Part shown: positions 19,990 to 32,490 of the stretch, piece by piece
Layout: the number at the start of each line of letters is the position of its first letter
Numbering within the stretch: the first letter of the stretch is position 1
NCBI GenBank assembly: GCA_946406115.1
Contig: OX291558.1
Coordinates: forward strand, 19,646,205 to 19,710,204
Direction of reading: 5' to 3'
DNA: 64,000 nucleotides
Source: Apoda limacodes
Taxonomy: Eukaryota; Arthropoda; Insecta; Lepidoptera; Limacodidae
Position numbers and translations under genes: made by a program
Notes under the pieces: generated by a model
Database searches by the model: none
What the model was told of the DNA's origin: nothing
What the model saw: only the letters and a program-made list of their open reading frames with translations

Positions 19990-21082
19990 TTATTAGTAGT
20001 AGTTTAAAAAAAAAATAGGCAAATACAAGTATTATAAATATCAAGATTCCATTTTCGATTATATCGATATTGAATCATCTTTTGGCAAACTTAGCCAGAA
20101 CAGTTGAATACGACTCAACTTTTGGTAGGTACTGTAAAAGTTATTTTTATATAAAGTTGTTTCGATGCTTACGTGCGCTAAGGTTATCTATATTTTCTCG
20201 TCAAAATAATTTTCTATAAACTATAAGAAAAAAAAAGGAACACATACACAAAAAATTAATAAAAAAACATAAAAAAAAACTTATTCTGAAATTAAAAAAA
20301 CATCAAAATTAAACTTAATAAATAAACTTAAATTTATTCTTGCATGACTAAGTAGTATCCACTTACTGAGACTCGATGTGGTTGTTACCTCCTTCTAAAG
20401 AACTGCAGTCCTCCTTCAGCAGGGACCTCGTATACTGTCAGGAATAGACAACTCTCGAGATCCTGAATGACACTGTAGCTCTTACACTATTTTATGTCTT
20501 TGGTCACTGTCACTTTCAAAGTCCATAAAAGTGAATTATAACACGCGCGACGCGTTAAAAAAATATAATGAAAGGTACCTGTATAGTTTAGGGAAAGAAT
20601 TGTTATATTTGAAATATCTAAATATTTTTTAAATTAAGGATATTTAACATAATACGAAGTCAACACGTCGAAACAGGAACCGGCGAACGCCAAAACCATC
20701 TTGTGCTCCTCTGATTTTAGACATAATATAAGATCTCAGCGATTCATATACCAAAGATATATCTAGTTATAACTAGATATAGAAGTTTTTACCCTAAACG
20801 AACTTGTTTGGTCACACCAGCACTCCATATTACCAAACCCTTTCGGAAGTCAGAAGACAAGACTTCCCCATCAGAACCAGCTAGCAGCACTAAAAAAATC
20901 TAGACAATCAAACCATCCCTCCATACGTACGGAAATAAGTCTAAGCGTCCAAATCTCTTATTTACTTTTCCTTAGGCACATACTAGTCTCAAATCAACTT
21001 TCTTACAAACAATCAATCCTGCATGAATCTTAGTTTTAAGATTTATTTTAGGTAATCTATAATTTTTGGTTGTAGATTAAGT
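19990..21082. other. AT-rich stretch without recognisable gene
   Basis: A-rich region at 20,215-20,345. A perfect 24-bp palindrome, tatatctagttataactaga plus tata, is at 20,758-20,781. No open frame above 60 codons with protein-like composition. Confidence 0.5.
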
Positions 21083-22300
21083 GTGTTCTAGAAATTAGGT
21101 TGCCTCGATATAATTAGACCTCCTCGTTTAAGTAGTCGACGATAAATAAACTACAGGTCCAAAAATACCAAGAACCATTTCCAGAGTGTATCCTCAATGT
21201 TTGATATGTGTTTATCTAGACTTAGTCCAGATATAGTATGCCGTGAATCTGTAGCGAAGGACCGATAGCGAAGATCTGGTACCTAGATCTCCCTTCCGAC
21301 TCAAACTCCATTGAACACACAGATTTTGGCGTGTGAAATTGATGTTGTGAAGTGTAGTTTTAATTTAGTACTTTAGCAATTTTCTAGAACAAATAAAAAT
21401 CTATCCGGATTGGACAAAATGTCAGTATCGCAGAGCTCATAAATGGTTTTTATAATACCTTTGTCTTTGATTTAGATTCTTTCGTTTATTTGAAACTGAA
21501 AAAAAATTGTTGTTTAGTACTTTAGCAAATTTCTAGGACAAATAAAAATCTATCCGGATTGGACAAAATGTCATTATCGCAGAGCTCATAAATGGCTTTT
21601 ATAATACCTTTGTCTTTGATTTAGATTCTTTCGTTTATTTGAAACTGAAAATAAATTGTCACCCCTCCGTAGTATAAAATTGAGTAGTAATTTAGATTTC
21701 TCGTAGTTTAGATATGTAGTTGTGGAACTCGTAGATTTTCAGTGACAATTTTTAATTTAACTCAGTTCAAATTCACCTCTTATGAAGATGGTTGATGAAG
21801 ACAAGGTAGAGTCTTAAAGAAAAATAGGCTGAGCTGTAGATCAAATTGTTTGTGAGTTCTAGAAATTAGGTTGCCTCGATATAATTAGACCTCATCGTTT
21901 AAGTAGTCGATGCTAAATAAACTACAGGCCCAAAAATACCAAGAACCATTTCCAGAGTGTATCCTAAATGTTTGATATGTGTTTATCTAGACTTAGTCCA
22001 GATATAGTATGCCGTGAATCTGTAGCGAAGGACCGTTAGCGAAGATCTGGTCTAGATCTTCCTTCCGACTCAAACTCCATTTAACACACAGATTTTGGCG
22101 TGTAAAGGTGTTGTGAAGTGTAGTTTTAAGAAATTTTATGTAATAAAATTAAAAAAGAAAAAATAAGTTTAATGTAATTTTCAGTGACAATTATAAATCT
22201 TACTCAGATCGAAATTCAACTCTCATAGATATAGTTGATGAAGACAAGGTATAATTTAAAAAAAATAGGCTGAGCTGTAAATTTAATTGTTTGTGTAACA
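21083..22300. repeat. Nested tandem duplication (P-Q-Q-R, P-R)
   Basis: Segment P (about 21,083-21,362; tctagaaattaggttgcctc to gaagtgtagtttta) recurs at about 21,857-22,130. Segment Q is a 149-bp unit present twice in tandem (21,364-21,512 and 21,513-21,660; ctatccggattggacaaaat), about 97% identical. Segment R (21,738-21,860; gttgatgaagacaaggta, aataggctgagctgta) recurs at 22,180-22,300 with more divergence. No gene recognised. Confidence 0.85.
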
Positions 22301-22524
22301 ACTCAGTCAAAATTTCTAAAAGTATTATTTAGCTTATTAAAATCTAGTTCATTTTTTGTAGGCTTTCAGTTACGTTAATTTTGAAAATAAAGTGTAACAA
22401 TAAATGTTTTTTAAGACACACACAAAACTCAAACATTTCACAAAATTCACACACTTTCCTTAACATAAAAGAAAATTCGAGAAATATTGCCCTATCACGC
22501 TTGTTCTACAAAAATTTCCCATAA

Positions 22525-22713
22525 AAAATAAAACCAGCTGAAAAACAAATAATAGCCAGACTTAGAAAGTCTAGGTTACCTAGTTCTCCTAAGAATCTAT
22601 TAGACAACAAAATTAAAGAAAAACAGCTAAATTCTTTCTTATCTGAAGAATTAGACAAAGAAAGACGAAATACTTGTGTTTCAGAAAATTACCCGGGAAA
22701 ACGGAGATTTTAG
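22525..22713 (+). pseudogene. Lysine-rich open frame, unidentified
   Basis: An open stretch of 62 codons between in-frame stops, no ATG, encoding a charged helix-like peptide (KPAEKQIIARLRKSRL, LLDNKIKEKQLNSFLSEELD, KERRNT). The composition is more protein-like than the neighbouring AT-rich DNA. Family unknown to me. Could be an exon or retro-copy fragment, or chance. Confidence 0.25.
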
Positions 22714-24329
22714 AGCTCTTGTAAATCTAAATCTAAATAAAAAAAAGAAAAAAAATTCCTACCTCTAGAAAATAAATAAATAAATTAAACCTTTTTTGAA
22801 TCTATGTAACTTACACAATTTGTAACGTTTTCACTGTTTTAAAATAATAAAAAAATTAAGACACTTTTCAAGCCTTGACGGACAGGCTGATTTCTCGAAT
22901 CGGTCAACGTGCCATCGCAAAGCATAGCTCGACAATTTTCCGTATTATACTCGACGTCCAAACTCAACGATAGTCTCACAATCTCTCTCCTGAAGTTCTC
23001 CTCTCAATCTTCCACAAAGCCTTTGGAGCCAATCCCCACTGTAATGCCATGGAAAAATACTGAACATCATACAAGTAAATTTTTGTTTCTAAGTTCTATA
23101 TATTAAATTGTGGCTGCGATCTTTGTTTATATAAAAGCCCGCCAGAAAATCATGCCACCATGAAAACGTAAGCAAATGTAGTCCCTACAATCACAACATT
23201 ACAATTCAACACATTTGAAACAGAAGACATATACGTGTGGTAATTCCAACGTTCCCAATCTTACAGCCAGTATAAATTGGTCTATCCGCTGTTATACGCC
23301 TCACCCCTTTCTCTCCCCTAACTCGTCTACAAACAAAGGAAATATTTTGAGAACAATAAGGCCTTGTTTTAAGCTGCCGACTAGCTTAATACACCCCTGT
23401 ACCCTTCTTTCCTCCGTTCCTCCAAATATAAACAATATTTACCACTGACATGGTCAACACCACCGCACAGAAAAACAACTCTATTTATATAACGTTTGAA
23501 TTTGTAGAAACTACATAGCTATAACATGGTAAATTCATTACTATGTGTGCTAGCGTAGCGTATGGTTCACACCATTTTGTCATATAAGCGTTATGCAAGT
23601 GTGAAATAGAACAGGAACAAATCCCACACGAGGGCACCAATCTTAATATAAACATAAGTTCGTGTACACTTCGTACCTCTGGGAACAATGAGAAATAAAC
23701 ACTCCCGACTAATTTTTTTAAAACAAAGGGTACAATGAGAGTGCTGTCTGTTCAAATTACTAAGAAGTGTTTATTTTAATAAGTACAAAGATTTGTACTT
23801 TGGTTAAATTTGAAGTAAATATTTTAAGTATATAGTACAACCATACACTCGTTTTGCTAAATAAACTCTGTAGCAGAAAAAATCTGTTACAGTACCTAGT
23901 AATATGATGGGTTTGAAATAGTGATTTTTTTTACGGCTTTTGTTAAGCTTGTAATTTTCGGATTAGTAACTCAATTCACTGCAATGTGTTTGTAAACAAA
24001 TCCAGACGAACAAAACCTAATTTAAAGTTTTTAAGACATATTTGTCAATTTTGTGATGAAAATTTAATTATCTACATATGAAAGGTAATGTCATCTTTGT
24101 AATTTGGACGTTCCTGATATAATCCTACGGCGAAATGCCGATTCATATGTCATACTTGTGAACGGGTGCCGCCTGTGGAGGCTGGTCTGCTCTTGCAAAC
24201 TTCTTTGTATTCAAATTTGTATTAACAAAGAAGTTTGTATTCTTAGTATATATTAGATGATACAAAACATATTAGATGATACACTATAATTTTATGTTTC
24301 GTTTGTGATTTTACAAAGATTACCTATTG
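22714..24329. other. Unannotated AT-rich sequence
   Basis: Nothing convincingly coding. An imperfect TATA-like tgtttatataaaagcccgcc is at about 23,123. A 13-bp inverted repeat (caaacttctttgt, 24,196-24,208 with 24,225-24,237) and a direct repeat, atattagatgatacaaaaca/atattagatgatacac, lie at about 24,250-24,283. Confidence 0.4.
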
Positions 24330-24465
24330 GACGCACGCAATAAAACAGTATTGTTATAAGTTTGTAAAGCTAGTTTTAGTTAATTTACTTGATGATTCGA
24401 AAGTGTTCTTAGCAACCCATTTGAATAAAAGATTTTGATTGATTTTGTGTAAGTAAGTATTAGTA
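24330..24465 (+). mobile_element. Non-LTR 3' end with AATAAA
   Basis: ttacttgatgattcgaaagt, then cccatttgaataaaagattt and a tgattgattttg tail. This matches my recollection of a lepidopteran LINE 3' terminus ending in TTTGAT repeats. No coding part remains. Confidence 0.5.
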
Positions 24466-24559
24466 TGTACATTTATGGTATCTATATAGTAAGTGCATAG
24501 GTATTTATTGTAATATTCTTTATTCTCCCTAATAATTTACTTGTGATCCTTTGTGTATC

Positions 24560-24700
24560 ACCTACCTCTTCCTGTCAATATAGAAAGCTTTCTAGCGATA
24601 AGGCTGCTTTATTGTGCAATTTATTTTATTGTTTTTTTGTGAATTTTGTTAATTGTGCAATACAGAATATATTATTATTATTAAATTTATTTGTAAAAGT
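24560..24700 (+). mobile_element. Second non-LTR 3' end
   Basis: tagcgataaggctgctttat tgtgcaattt and attgtgcaatacagaatata followed by an (ATT)n tail resemble another lepidopteran LINE end ('cgataaggccgcc...gtgcaataaa'). 5'-truncated. Confidence 0.45.
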
Positions 24701-25214
24701 CTGTTTATAAGCTTTGGCACAGAGGTTGTTAAGGGGACGGATAAGGACATATGCTACTCCTTGAATATTCTAGGCTCAAATAAAGTTTGCCAACCCCCAG
24801 CCTACGCAAGCGTAGACAAATGTAGATAAATTCAACAAGGTAAGTGCTACTGCCCACACGTTGGGCTAGTTGATTCGGCCTGAGCCCACTCGATTAATAC
24901 AAAAATAATTAATACACGTCGGAAAGTTCTAGGAACACCACTGTCAACCACTAGTGTAGACGAGTTTTGCGAATTGAAACAAATAGATGACGCAGGCATT
25001 TACTATTACAGCTGCTGCTATTTATTTATTGAGCGCGAATAATTAGTTAGTGAAGCGGGTGTCTTTGATTTAGACAAAAAACCGACGACGCTCTGAAATG
25101 TGACTGACGAGTAGGGGCAACCGACCGCAAATTGTGATAAGCCACGCTAAATTAACTGTCTACACGTTAGCGCTTGAGAGGCGAGCGACGACGAGCGACG
25201 GCAAGCAATAATTA
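24701..25214. other. No recognised feature
   Basis: A short gagcgacgacgagcgacggc run at about 25,183-25,205. No gene seen. Confidence 0.4.
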
Positions 25215-25445
25215 AGTTATAATATAAAGCACCTAACATAAAATTATATAAAAATTATCCTAAACTGAAACAAAAGCCTATTGTTACAGTCCGTTCTCAT
25301 ATGATTGAATTAAATGAACGGTAAAGGGGTGAAAATTATATAATGAAACACTTGAAAAAGGTTTGAAACAATGTAAGAGCTAAAGGTTGAATACATTATA
25401 ACTGAGTCGATTTTTTTCATTTGCCCATTTTCATGTTTCCTGTTG
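25215..25445. repeat. Module F, copy 2
   Basis: Same orientation as 11,035-11,265, about 80-85% identical (aaacaaaagcctattgttac, atgaaacacttgaaaaaggt, cattttcatgttt). Shows that block B pieces also occur inside the spacer. Confidence 0.65.
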
Positions 25446-25682
25446 TTTCCAACCTAATTGCTTTAAAATGGCGGTAGTAACACAATTATCATTTCTGTGT
25501 AACTGATTGTTAGGGGTGACTTATGAAATCATTAATAGTGGATTGTATAACAAGAGATCAAAATAATATTTTTACGGCGAAAGCCCTATTTTGAATCCAC
25601 AGGGATTCAAAGGACGGCGCACGAGCTAAAATAATTTTGCGACCGAGTTATACATTCTACTTTTCTCTTTCTGTACTATTAA

Positions 25683-28509
25683 TAGTACAGTCAAATTAGA
25701 TAAATTTTTAGGCTAAAATAACATTTGTACGTAGAGTTTTAAATTTTGGTGTACTTGTTCATTAAGACCTCCCGTTGAATATACTAAAAGTCCCCATCGA
25801 CAGCTGTTGCGCTAGCGCCGCCATTTTTCAAAACAAGGTACACTTTTTTAGTTTCTTGCTTATTTCTCGGCAATTATTGCTGATATGGTTTTGCTTTGAC
25901 TTCCTTCCCGATATTATATGTCCCTCTGACTCCTATCCGCCAACGGCGTATTTAAGAAAGCCCTTATTAGCTTAAAGCAACTAGATTGCATCCTCTCTTA
26001 TTGCATCTCACGACAAATTGACGTGGCATCAAATTTCTTACCAGTCACTAAGTTAAGCTACCATCAGCGAGTAAGAGAGCTACTAAGAGAGCCAAACGCC
26101 ACACGAAGACAACGTAACAATCCTCCTACAAAAGTGTCAAGAAGTCAGAAAACGCGATGGAAGGGAAGTAGCCTGGCCTCCAGGCTAACTGGAGCTATAA
26201 ATCTATTGAAGTCGACACCCTGAGCGCCATGCCTTCCTTCCAAAGACTAAATTAATCCTTGCGTGTGACAACGACTAAAAGGCAGACTGCTTAGAAAAAA
26301 CTTAGAGTCATAATGCTTACTTAGCACTAAATCAGTAGACACCAATCATGACCGCGAGGTAGACATTGAGGTCAAAAGTAAATGCGCTCTCCTGCCGCTT
26401 ACCTCTCGACTTCCAAGTTCTGCAGACTTTCAAAATAAAGTTTACTCGTTTATTTACTTTACTCATTTATTTTACTAATAAGTTTTTTAATGTCGAACTA
26501 AATTTTTTCGCGACGTGGTTAGGGTAAAAATGTCCTTAGCCCTCGTCATATAGAATTTAGTTTACTAAACGCTTTGAGCAAACTTTATTAACGGTTACTA
26601 ATACCACGGTTACGTTATTTCATAGACACTAAGTATAGACCTCTTCACCAAAGTCATTTTGAAATTTTGGGCAACGGAACAGGGACACTGCATCACAGAT
26701 TTCACGTAGCACATTTATACCTATAGGAGCGCCATTCTTCGACATGGCGACAGCGTTTAATAAATACTAACGTAATGGTTTTTAAGCTTCTAAATTTATA
26801 AGCTGTTCCACGCTCTGAACTGGTTTTTATTTTATGCACTTGCTAATAGTAGCTTGCGAGTGACTGTTGAGTGACAGATTCGATGACCATATCAATATTA
26901 GAGATCTAATGCGAGCAGGAATGAGAACTAGCTGTTGTAAGCTGATTATTTTAAGGGCTTCCTTGAATTTGTCCCAGTTTATCACAGTCTGTCGCAGTGA
27001 CTTCGTAGGCCTGGGGCCCAAGGGACATAATAACCAAGAGATTCTTAGAGCATGTTCATACAGTACTTCTATGAAGCGCCAACTTAGGCTTATATTCTGT
27101 AGAATATGGTTGACATTAACGGTGTAGTTAGTAGCAGTCATAATGTCAAAATTGAGTTTGTTTATCAGTCTGTCGAGATTCTTGCCTTTGTTCTTCTTAG
27201 GATAGGTGTTTTTTATCGGAATCAGACGCGATGTAGATCGGCTGATGGCTGGTCGGTTTAGCATATTGGCTATTCTTACTCACCAAGCGGACTACGCCCC
27301 GCTATACACATCATGTCGCATAATGCATCTGTCCCTTTATTTCTTATCATCTCTGTCGGTCTTTATGTCTCTAGGTAGTGTCATGAAATAAGTTTTTGAA
27401 GATATATATGAACATTTTAGGAGTAAACAGAAACAAAACTGTATATTGATAGCAAAACTATAAAAAAAGAAACGAGTTGCACTCCGGGAGTGCCGGCAGA
27501 AGTGGAAACCTTTACACACGATTCGCGCTTAACACTCAAATATGTCACAAGACATGTCTTTGACATTGTCAAGAAATAATAATGTTTGTTTATTTACTTT
27601 TTTGACGTAGTATATTTGACATCGCAATCTGTCATAGAATTAAAATTCCATATCCAACCTCCCTGTACTACTCATAATCGCGAATACTAAAAATATACAC
27701 AAAATACGGTCATTTTCATCGCATATTGTGACACAAATAAATCAAAACCTTTCACATAGGAGACTCGATCTCATGATGAAAGAGCTATCTACGTATTATA
27801 ACGTTTTTTATTTGTAAAAAAGTTTACGCGGACAAAGCCCCTGGCGGGAGCTAAACGTGTAAATAGATAAATACGAGTATTAAATGTACACACATGTTTG
27901 TTTTCAATTTTCTTTACGGACGAACGGACGGACAGACCATTAAATACACATATACATAAAGAAAAGTAAATCACTTACAAACTTACTCAACCACGACTAC
28001 ACGACGATTTGACGTTAAGCCATCGAAATATGTAAGCGGTAAGGTACCCCCAGAGAAAAACACATATAATAGAAAAAATAAAAATAAAATTATAATAGGC
28101 GTGGCATTACGGTTTCCGTCTTACGAATTTCCACGATTAGGACACGTGACCTGGCGCGAGTTTAAAAAAAGTGCACAACGCCGCTAAAGAAGTTTTCACT
28201 TCAAAAACTTTTCAATGTCGGATTACAGCTAAAGTATTAGAGATACATGAATAAAATATCTTAGCTTTTTTATAGGAAATTTCATAAGTTACAGATTTTG
28301 CATACACAATTATATCGTATAAATAATTATTGCCGAGATATAAGCAAAAAACTAAAAAAGGGTTCCTTTTTCCCAAGATGGCAGCGCGAGCGCAACAGGC
28401 ATCGATGGGGACTTTTAGTATGCACAACAAGAGGTCCTAATGAACATGTACACCTAAATTCAAAACTCTACCAATTAATGTTTTTTAATTTTCTAATTTG
28501 ATTGGACTA
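25683..28509. mobile_element. 2.8-kb TIR element TE2
   Basis: Left tip TAGTACAGTCAAATTAG and inverted right tip TAGTCCAATCAAATTAG, flanked by TAA on both sides (25,680-25,682; 28,510-28,512). Long subterminal inverted repeats lie at about 25,735-25,900 and 28,310-28,475. Inverted relative to TE1 (621-3,406) and similar in length (2,827 versus 2,786). The interior includes the retrotransposon-like frame at 26,827-27,264 and sequence shared with 2,040-2,620 of TE1. A block gagttgcactccgggagtgc at 27,475 and gctaaagaagttttcacttc at 28,184 are known to me from lepidopteran repeats. No transposase seen. Confidence 0.7.
26827..27264 (-). pseudogene. Jockey-like endonuclease/linker remnant in TE2
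   Basis: A 145-residue frame reading LNFDIMTATNYTVNVNHILQ, then ISWLLCPLGPRPTKS and INWDKFKEALK. This order (target-site endonuclease end, then a W-DKFK linker) resembles jockey ORF2, but catalytic residues such as SDH are not visible (VNVNHIL stands where SDHxPV would be). The same segment is at 1,414-1,626 in TE1. Probably a captured, dead fragment. Confidence 0.4.
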
Positions 28510-29040
28510 TAACGTCTATGAGAAAAGAGATAAGTGAAACTTATAAATAAGAATAGTTTATTTATTAATTTTATAAAAGTATCATCATAATTACGATTTG
28601 AGTAAACAATTCCAAAGGTTTTCTCGTGCGGTTTTTTTTTATCAGCCAGTTTTATTATACACCTAGTTACTTGTTCATACCATGTTCTTGATCGATCTCC
28701 ATAATCCACACTACAAATTAAAATCACTTTGCGTCCCTAGAGATTCAAAGTGCAACTATAATTCTTGATTACGAGGAACCAACGGGCTCCTTTTGAATAG
28801 ATGTGATAAAAATTAGTTTTTCGTGATGCTTTGCCATAAAAGGGGTCATTTACTTTAAAGGCATCCCCTGGTTATTTCTCTGTCGCGACAGTTGGTCTGT
28901 TAAGTTTTATTTGGTTTCTAATATTTTTTAATTGTTATTTTTAATAAACATTAAATATAAAATATAAATCAACTAAAGTCAACAATAAAATAAACAATTG
29001 AAGAGATTTGCGATGAATTTCGAATGAATTGTAATTATTT
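28510..29040. other. No recognised feature
   Basis: AT-rich. The short minus-strand frame at 28,485-28,727 has no recognisable domain and overlaps the element end. Confidence 0.35.
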
Positions 29041-29365
29041 AATGGCAAGGAAGTTACACGAATTTTCTAAGTAATTAAATTGAAAGGTCTGAAAAGCAAC
29101 AGAAATGACAAGTGTAGGAGCGTTGGCGAATACTAAGATATAACTGTATAAGTATACCTAGCGAGTTAGGTTATAAAGAGATTTGGACAAGTGGGCCGGA
29201 GCCGAGGGTCCCAAGTTTGAAAACACTCACGTTATTATTTTCTGAATCACCTCTTCACAATTTACCTGAATTTTGTAATCATTATTGACCGTTTGACAAA
29301 TGGACTCAAAGAATTTTACCGGTTGTCAAGGCTGGAAATTGGTTTAATTATTTTCCATTGCTTAT
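29041..29365 (+). repeat. Block A core module, isolated copy
   Basis: Matches 38,430-38,750 at about 85%, including gcaacagaaatga.aagtgta, gcgagttaggttataaagag and the unchanged GC-rich core tttggacaagtgggccggag. Lies in the spacer, apart from the rest of block A. Confidence 0.75.
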
Positions 29366-30252
29366 TTAATCTTTTTCAATTAATATTTTAGAAAAATATT
29401 AAGGAAGTAAGAAAGTTTGGTGGCGAACACCTTGCGGGCTTTTAAAGCTTTTAGTCAGAAGTGCTCTCACTTTTGTTAAGGAAACAAAATCGACCTAAGT
29501 AAATAAATAATAACTTACACTAATTAAGTATTTCAGTAATATTCTTGTGTACCTACCTAAACTTTTAATTTTTAGAAAAAGATTTTTAATAGATTTTATT
29601 AAATAAAGTTGTGATTTTGAAAATCTTAGCAATTGTTAGGCTAAATTTAGACATAACAATTTATGAAAAAGCGTTTTTAGAGTTTAGCACCCTTTTCGAT
29701 ATTTTTTTAGGTTTTAGGTATCAGAATGTTCTAGAGTAAAGACAATTAATTCGTAAAAAAATATTTTATACCATTGGTTTTGACATAAGAACGCGTATGT
29801 GATTGTAGGGATCGATAGTAATATATAGCTATAAAAGCTTTTATATTCGGATTTTAATTAACTTTACCAGTTAAAAGCTATTTAAGATTAATATATGTAC
29901 TTCTTTTTATTTAGTTAATAATATTATTAGGTGTAAATAAAACACTCTAGATACCAAATATTAAGAAAAAAGGCCCCAGTAAGTACTAGTTATTACTAGT
30001 AACCAAACAGTTGTATATGGATACGCTTTATTACTAGTTAGTACGCGTCGTAACGAATTTCAAAATTTTACGGTAACATGTATTATATAATTATATAGAT
30101 GAAGGCTGTGTTATAAATGGAAAATCGCGGTGTAGTGCAGTTGATAGCTTGACTAGTTGAGGTCGCCAGAGGCTGCCACTTAGTGAAAATTCTCGTATCA
30201 CGCGCACCATTTATGCTATGTAACATGGAGTTATAGTAAAATTAATCTCAAG
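29366..30252. other. No recognised feature
   Basis: AT-rich. Short palindromic stretch actagttattactagtaacc at about 29,984. No gene seen. Confidence 0.35.
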
Positions 30253-30540
30253 ACCGCTGGTGGTCAAATGGTTCAGGTGTCCGTCTTGTGTTTAAATGGC
30301 GCACTTTCAACCTGGTCGTCTACCAATAAGTTCGTTTTGTAAGCCTCACGTTATTCACACCACTACCTTTTTGGTAAACAAAAACATCGTGGGGAACCCT
30401 GGATACGTTAGAAAAACCTGATATGTTAAGTTTACAAGCACTGGGCTCGCATAATGGACTGGCAGACTGTGGATGGAGTGTAGGCTGGTGCCGCAACACG
30501 GATTTATGAAGGATTTACCACCAGTTTCTATTCATATGCG
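30253..30540 (+). mobile_element. tRNA-derived SINE (lepidopteran type), degenerate
   Basis: The head ctggtggtcaaatggttcag resembles a tRNA A box region. The B box (cactttcaacctgg) is decayed. The body has aaacaaaaacatcgtgggga, acctgatatg, and ggctcgcataatggactggc agactgtgg, which parallels the common lepidopteran SINE order (aaaacatcgtgaggaaacct ... tgccaatccgc). Poly(A) and target duplication not identified. Confidence 0.6.
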
Positions 30541-30844
30541 AATAGTTTTAAAAATATTCATTCTAAAACATTAAGTAAGAAAAATCGAATTGTTAAAATG
30601 AGAAGTTAATAGCTTGATTAAAGAATGAGTATGTTAGCAACCAGCTTTTATTTCTAAATATTAGGTTATGTGGTATCCTGAAGTTTAAATTAAAGCTGCA
30701 GAATTACAAGACAGGTAATTAATCAAGATGATAAAAACTCTTTAATTTAATTTGGTCTGGTTTCCGACAAAGAGACGACTTTATTTCAATTTTGTTTCGA
30801 TATAATTAATCTCGTTTTTCGAATGCTTCGTCATAATTGAAAAA
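30541..30844. other. No recognised feature
   Basis: AT-rich, no gene or repeat recognised. Confidence 0.35.
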
Positions 30845-30985
30845 AATATATAAACTAGTTTTTGCCCGCGGTTCTACCCGATTCGATTATCGGTATAGAG
30901 TTTCACCGACAACTTCTCAAAAAACACCGACTCACACTTGACGTTTTCAAGTAGTCTGTTTTTCAGGTTACCTACCATACACGTA
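30845..30985 (+). repeat. Degenerate gcccgcggtt repeat, second site
   Basis: actagtttttgcccgcggtt, gattatcggtatagagtttc, then accgactcacacttgacg. Same order of blocks as 19,110-19,220 and 19,855. Confidence 0.5.
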
Positions 30986-31624
30986 GAGTGGGGACATCAT
31001 TTTTTTTCTCGTCTACTCCATCGTTTGGGGTATCGTTGGATATGAATCCCAAAACAATTGCCGTTATGCAATGATGATTTTTTGATGGGCTCCTTTTGTT
31101 AAATATTTAGCTTTAAAGTACTAATTTTTGTTAGAGTCAAGAGTCAAGTTTGAAAGAATTAGGTATATCACTGGACCTTTTCAAAGATAAACATGCATTA
31201 AGTAAAAAATATATGTTTAAGGGACGTTTCACATCATATCGTAATCTTGTAATAAAATAAACAAAAGTCATACGGATTCCTCCTGTCTGTTCTATCTCGA
31301 CTTTTTTTAAGGAGTTTGTAGAGAATTGGTAATCCATCACGTTTTACGCTAGAGCTGGTAATTTTTGACCAACGGGACATATATACATACAGCCACCTTC
31401 GTCTAGATACATTGCATGTGAGGCAGTGTCATAATGATGGGCTCACCACCTATCATACGGAATTAAAGTGGTTCCACAAAAAGAGTTTAAATATGTGTTA
31501 TATATTAATATTACCTAGTAGCATATTCCTAAACTTTGAAACTTCGAAACATCGATGTTGTCATATGGCAGCAGTCTTTAAGCTAAGTCTAAGACCTTAT
31601 TGCTGGTTTAAAAATAATGACAAT
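30986..31624. other. No recognised feature
   Basis: AT-rich. The two small frames (31,137-31,340 minus; 31,412-31,627 plus) have no recognisable domain. Confidence 0.35.
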
Positions 31625-32364
31625 TGAGTGCCCACTTTATACAGCTGGACAACGTCGACTGATTCACACCGAGCCAGCGTGGTGGTCTGTGGTATAAACA
31701 AGGTCAAAAAGCGGCTAAGGCATAAGGAAACAACTCATTTTGTTAATGATCGTCTCTCATTTTACTCCTCCATTTCTGTCATTGCATGAAAATTTCACTA
31801 ATACCTATCTGTAACTGAATATTATAGAATTATATGTATTATTTAATTACAAGTAATACGAATACGTATAATCTCTGTCTGTTTATCGCATTGATCGCAT
31901 ATACATTTACATAACTACCTCTCCGCAACACATGATCGGCTTCCAAATTCCTGATCGGTTAAACATGAAACACTAACGCTTAGTGACTTCAAAACTTGGC
32001 TTGAACCCTTTGCAATCCGCTTCAATTTCACGGCATGCCGGTCAAATTTTAAGTACTATCATCGTGATTGATCCTCTGTACCCTTACCAGGTATATTATG
32101 CTGTAGTCTTCGACAGTTTATTTTATCTTTTAATCCTTAGAAATTTATAGATGGACTTTAGTCAAAGTGGAGGGAATTAAAAGCTGTCCATTCATATTTC
32201 ATCTATAGAAAACACCAGAAAAGTAATTATTGTTGTAATTAATGTCATCATTGTGATATTTAAAGATGTAGAATAAAACTTTGACAAAAAAATTGAACCA
32301 GATTCGAAAATCTAATTTACTATAGTTCCCACAAAAAACATGACGAAACTATACGATGAAGGGT

Positions 32365-32490
32365 CCCGCCTGCCCCAGAGAGAAACTTACGTAGCGCGCA
32401 AGGTAAACAAACATTTCAATTTCAATAGATCGTTTATGTGGCCACAAGTGATAGAATTTTATTGCAAACATTTTCATCAAAAAACTTTCT
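32365..32490 (+). pseudogene. Decayed copy of the exon-like segment
   Basis: Counterpart of 15,426-15,552. Keeps ETYVARKVNKHFNFN and MWPQVIE, then diverges (FYCKHFHQKTF and stop). The acceptor side is degraded (gcctgccccagag) and the donor GTGAGT is lost (ctagttgatg). Confidence 0.45.

Noticed and set aside
26023..26223. 66-codon basic plus-strand frame in TE2 as an ORF1 or transposase
   Set aside because: Homologous sequence in TE1 (about 2,230-2,470) has no open frame and no motif could be assigned.
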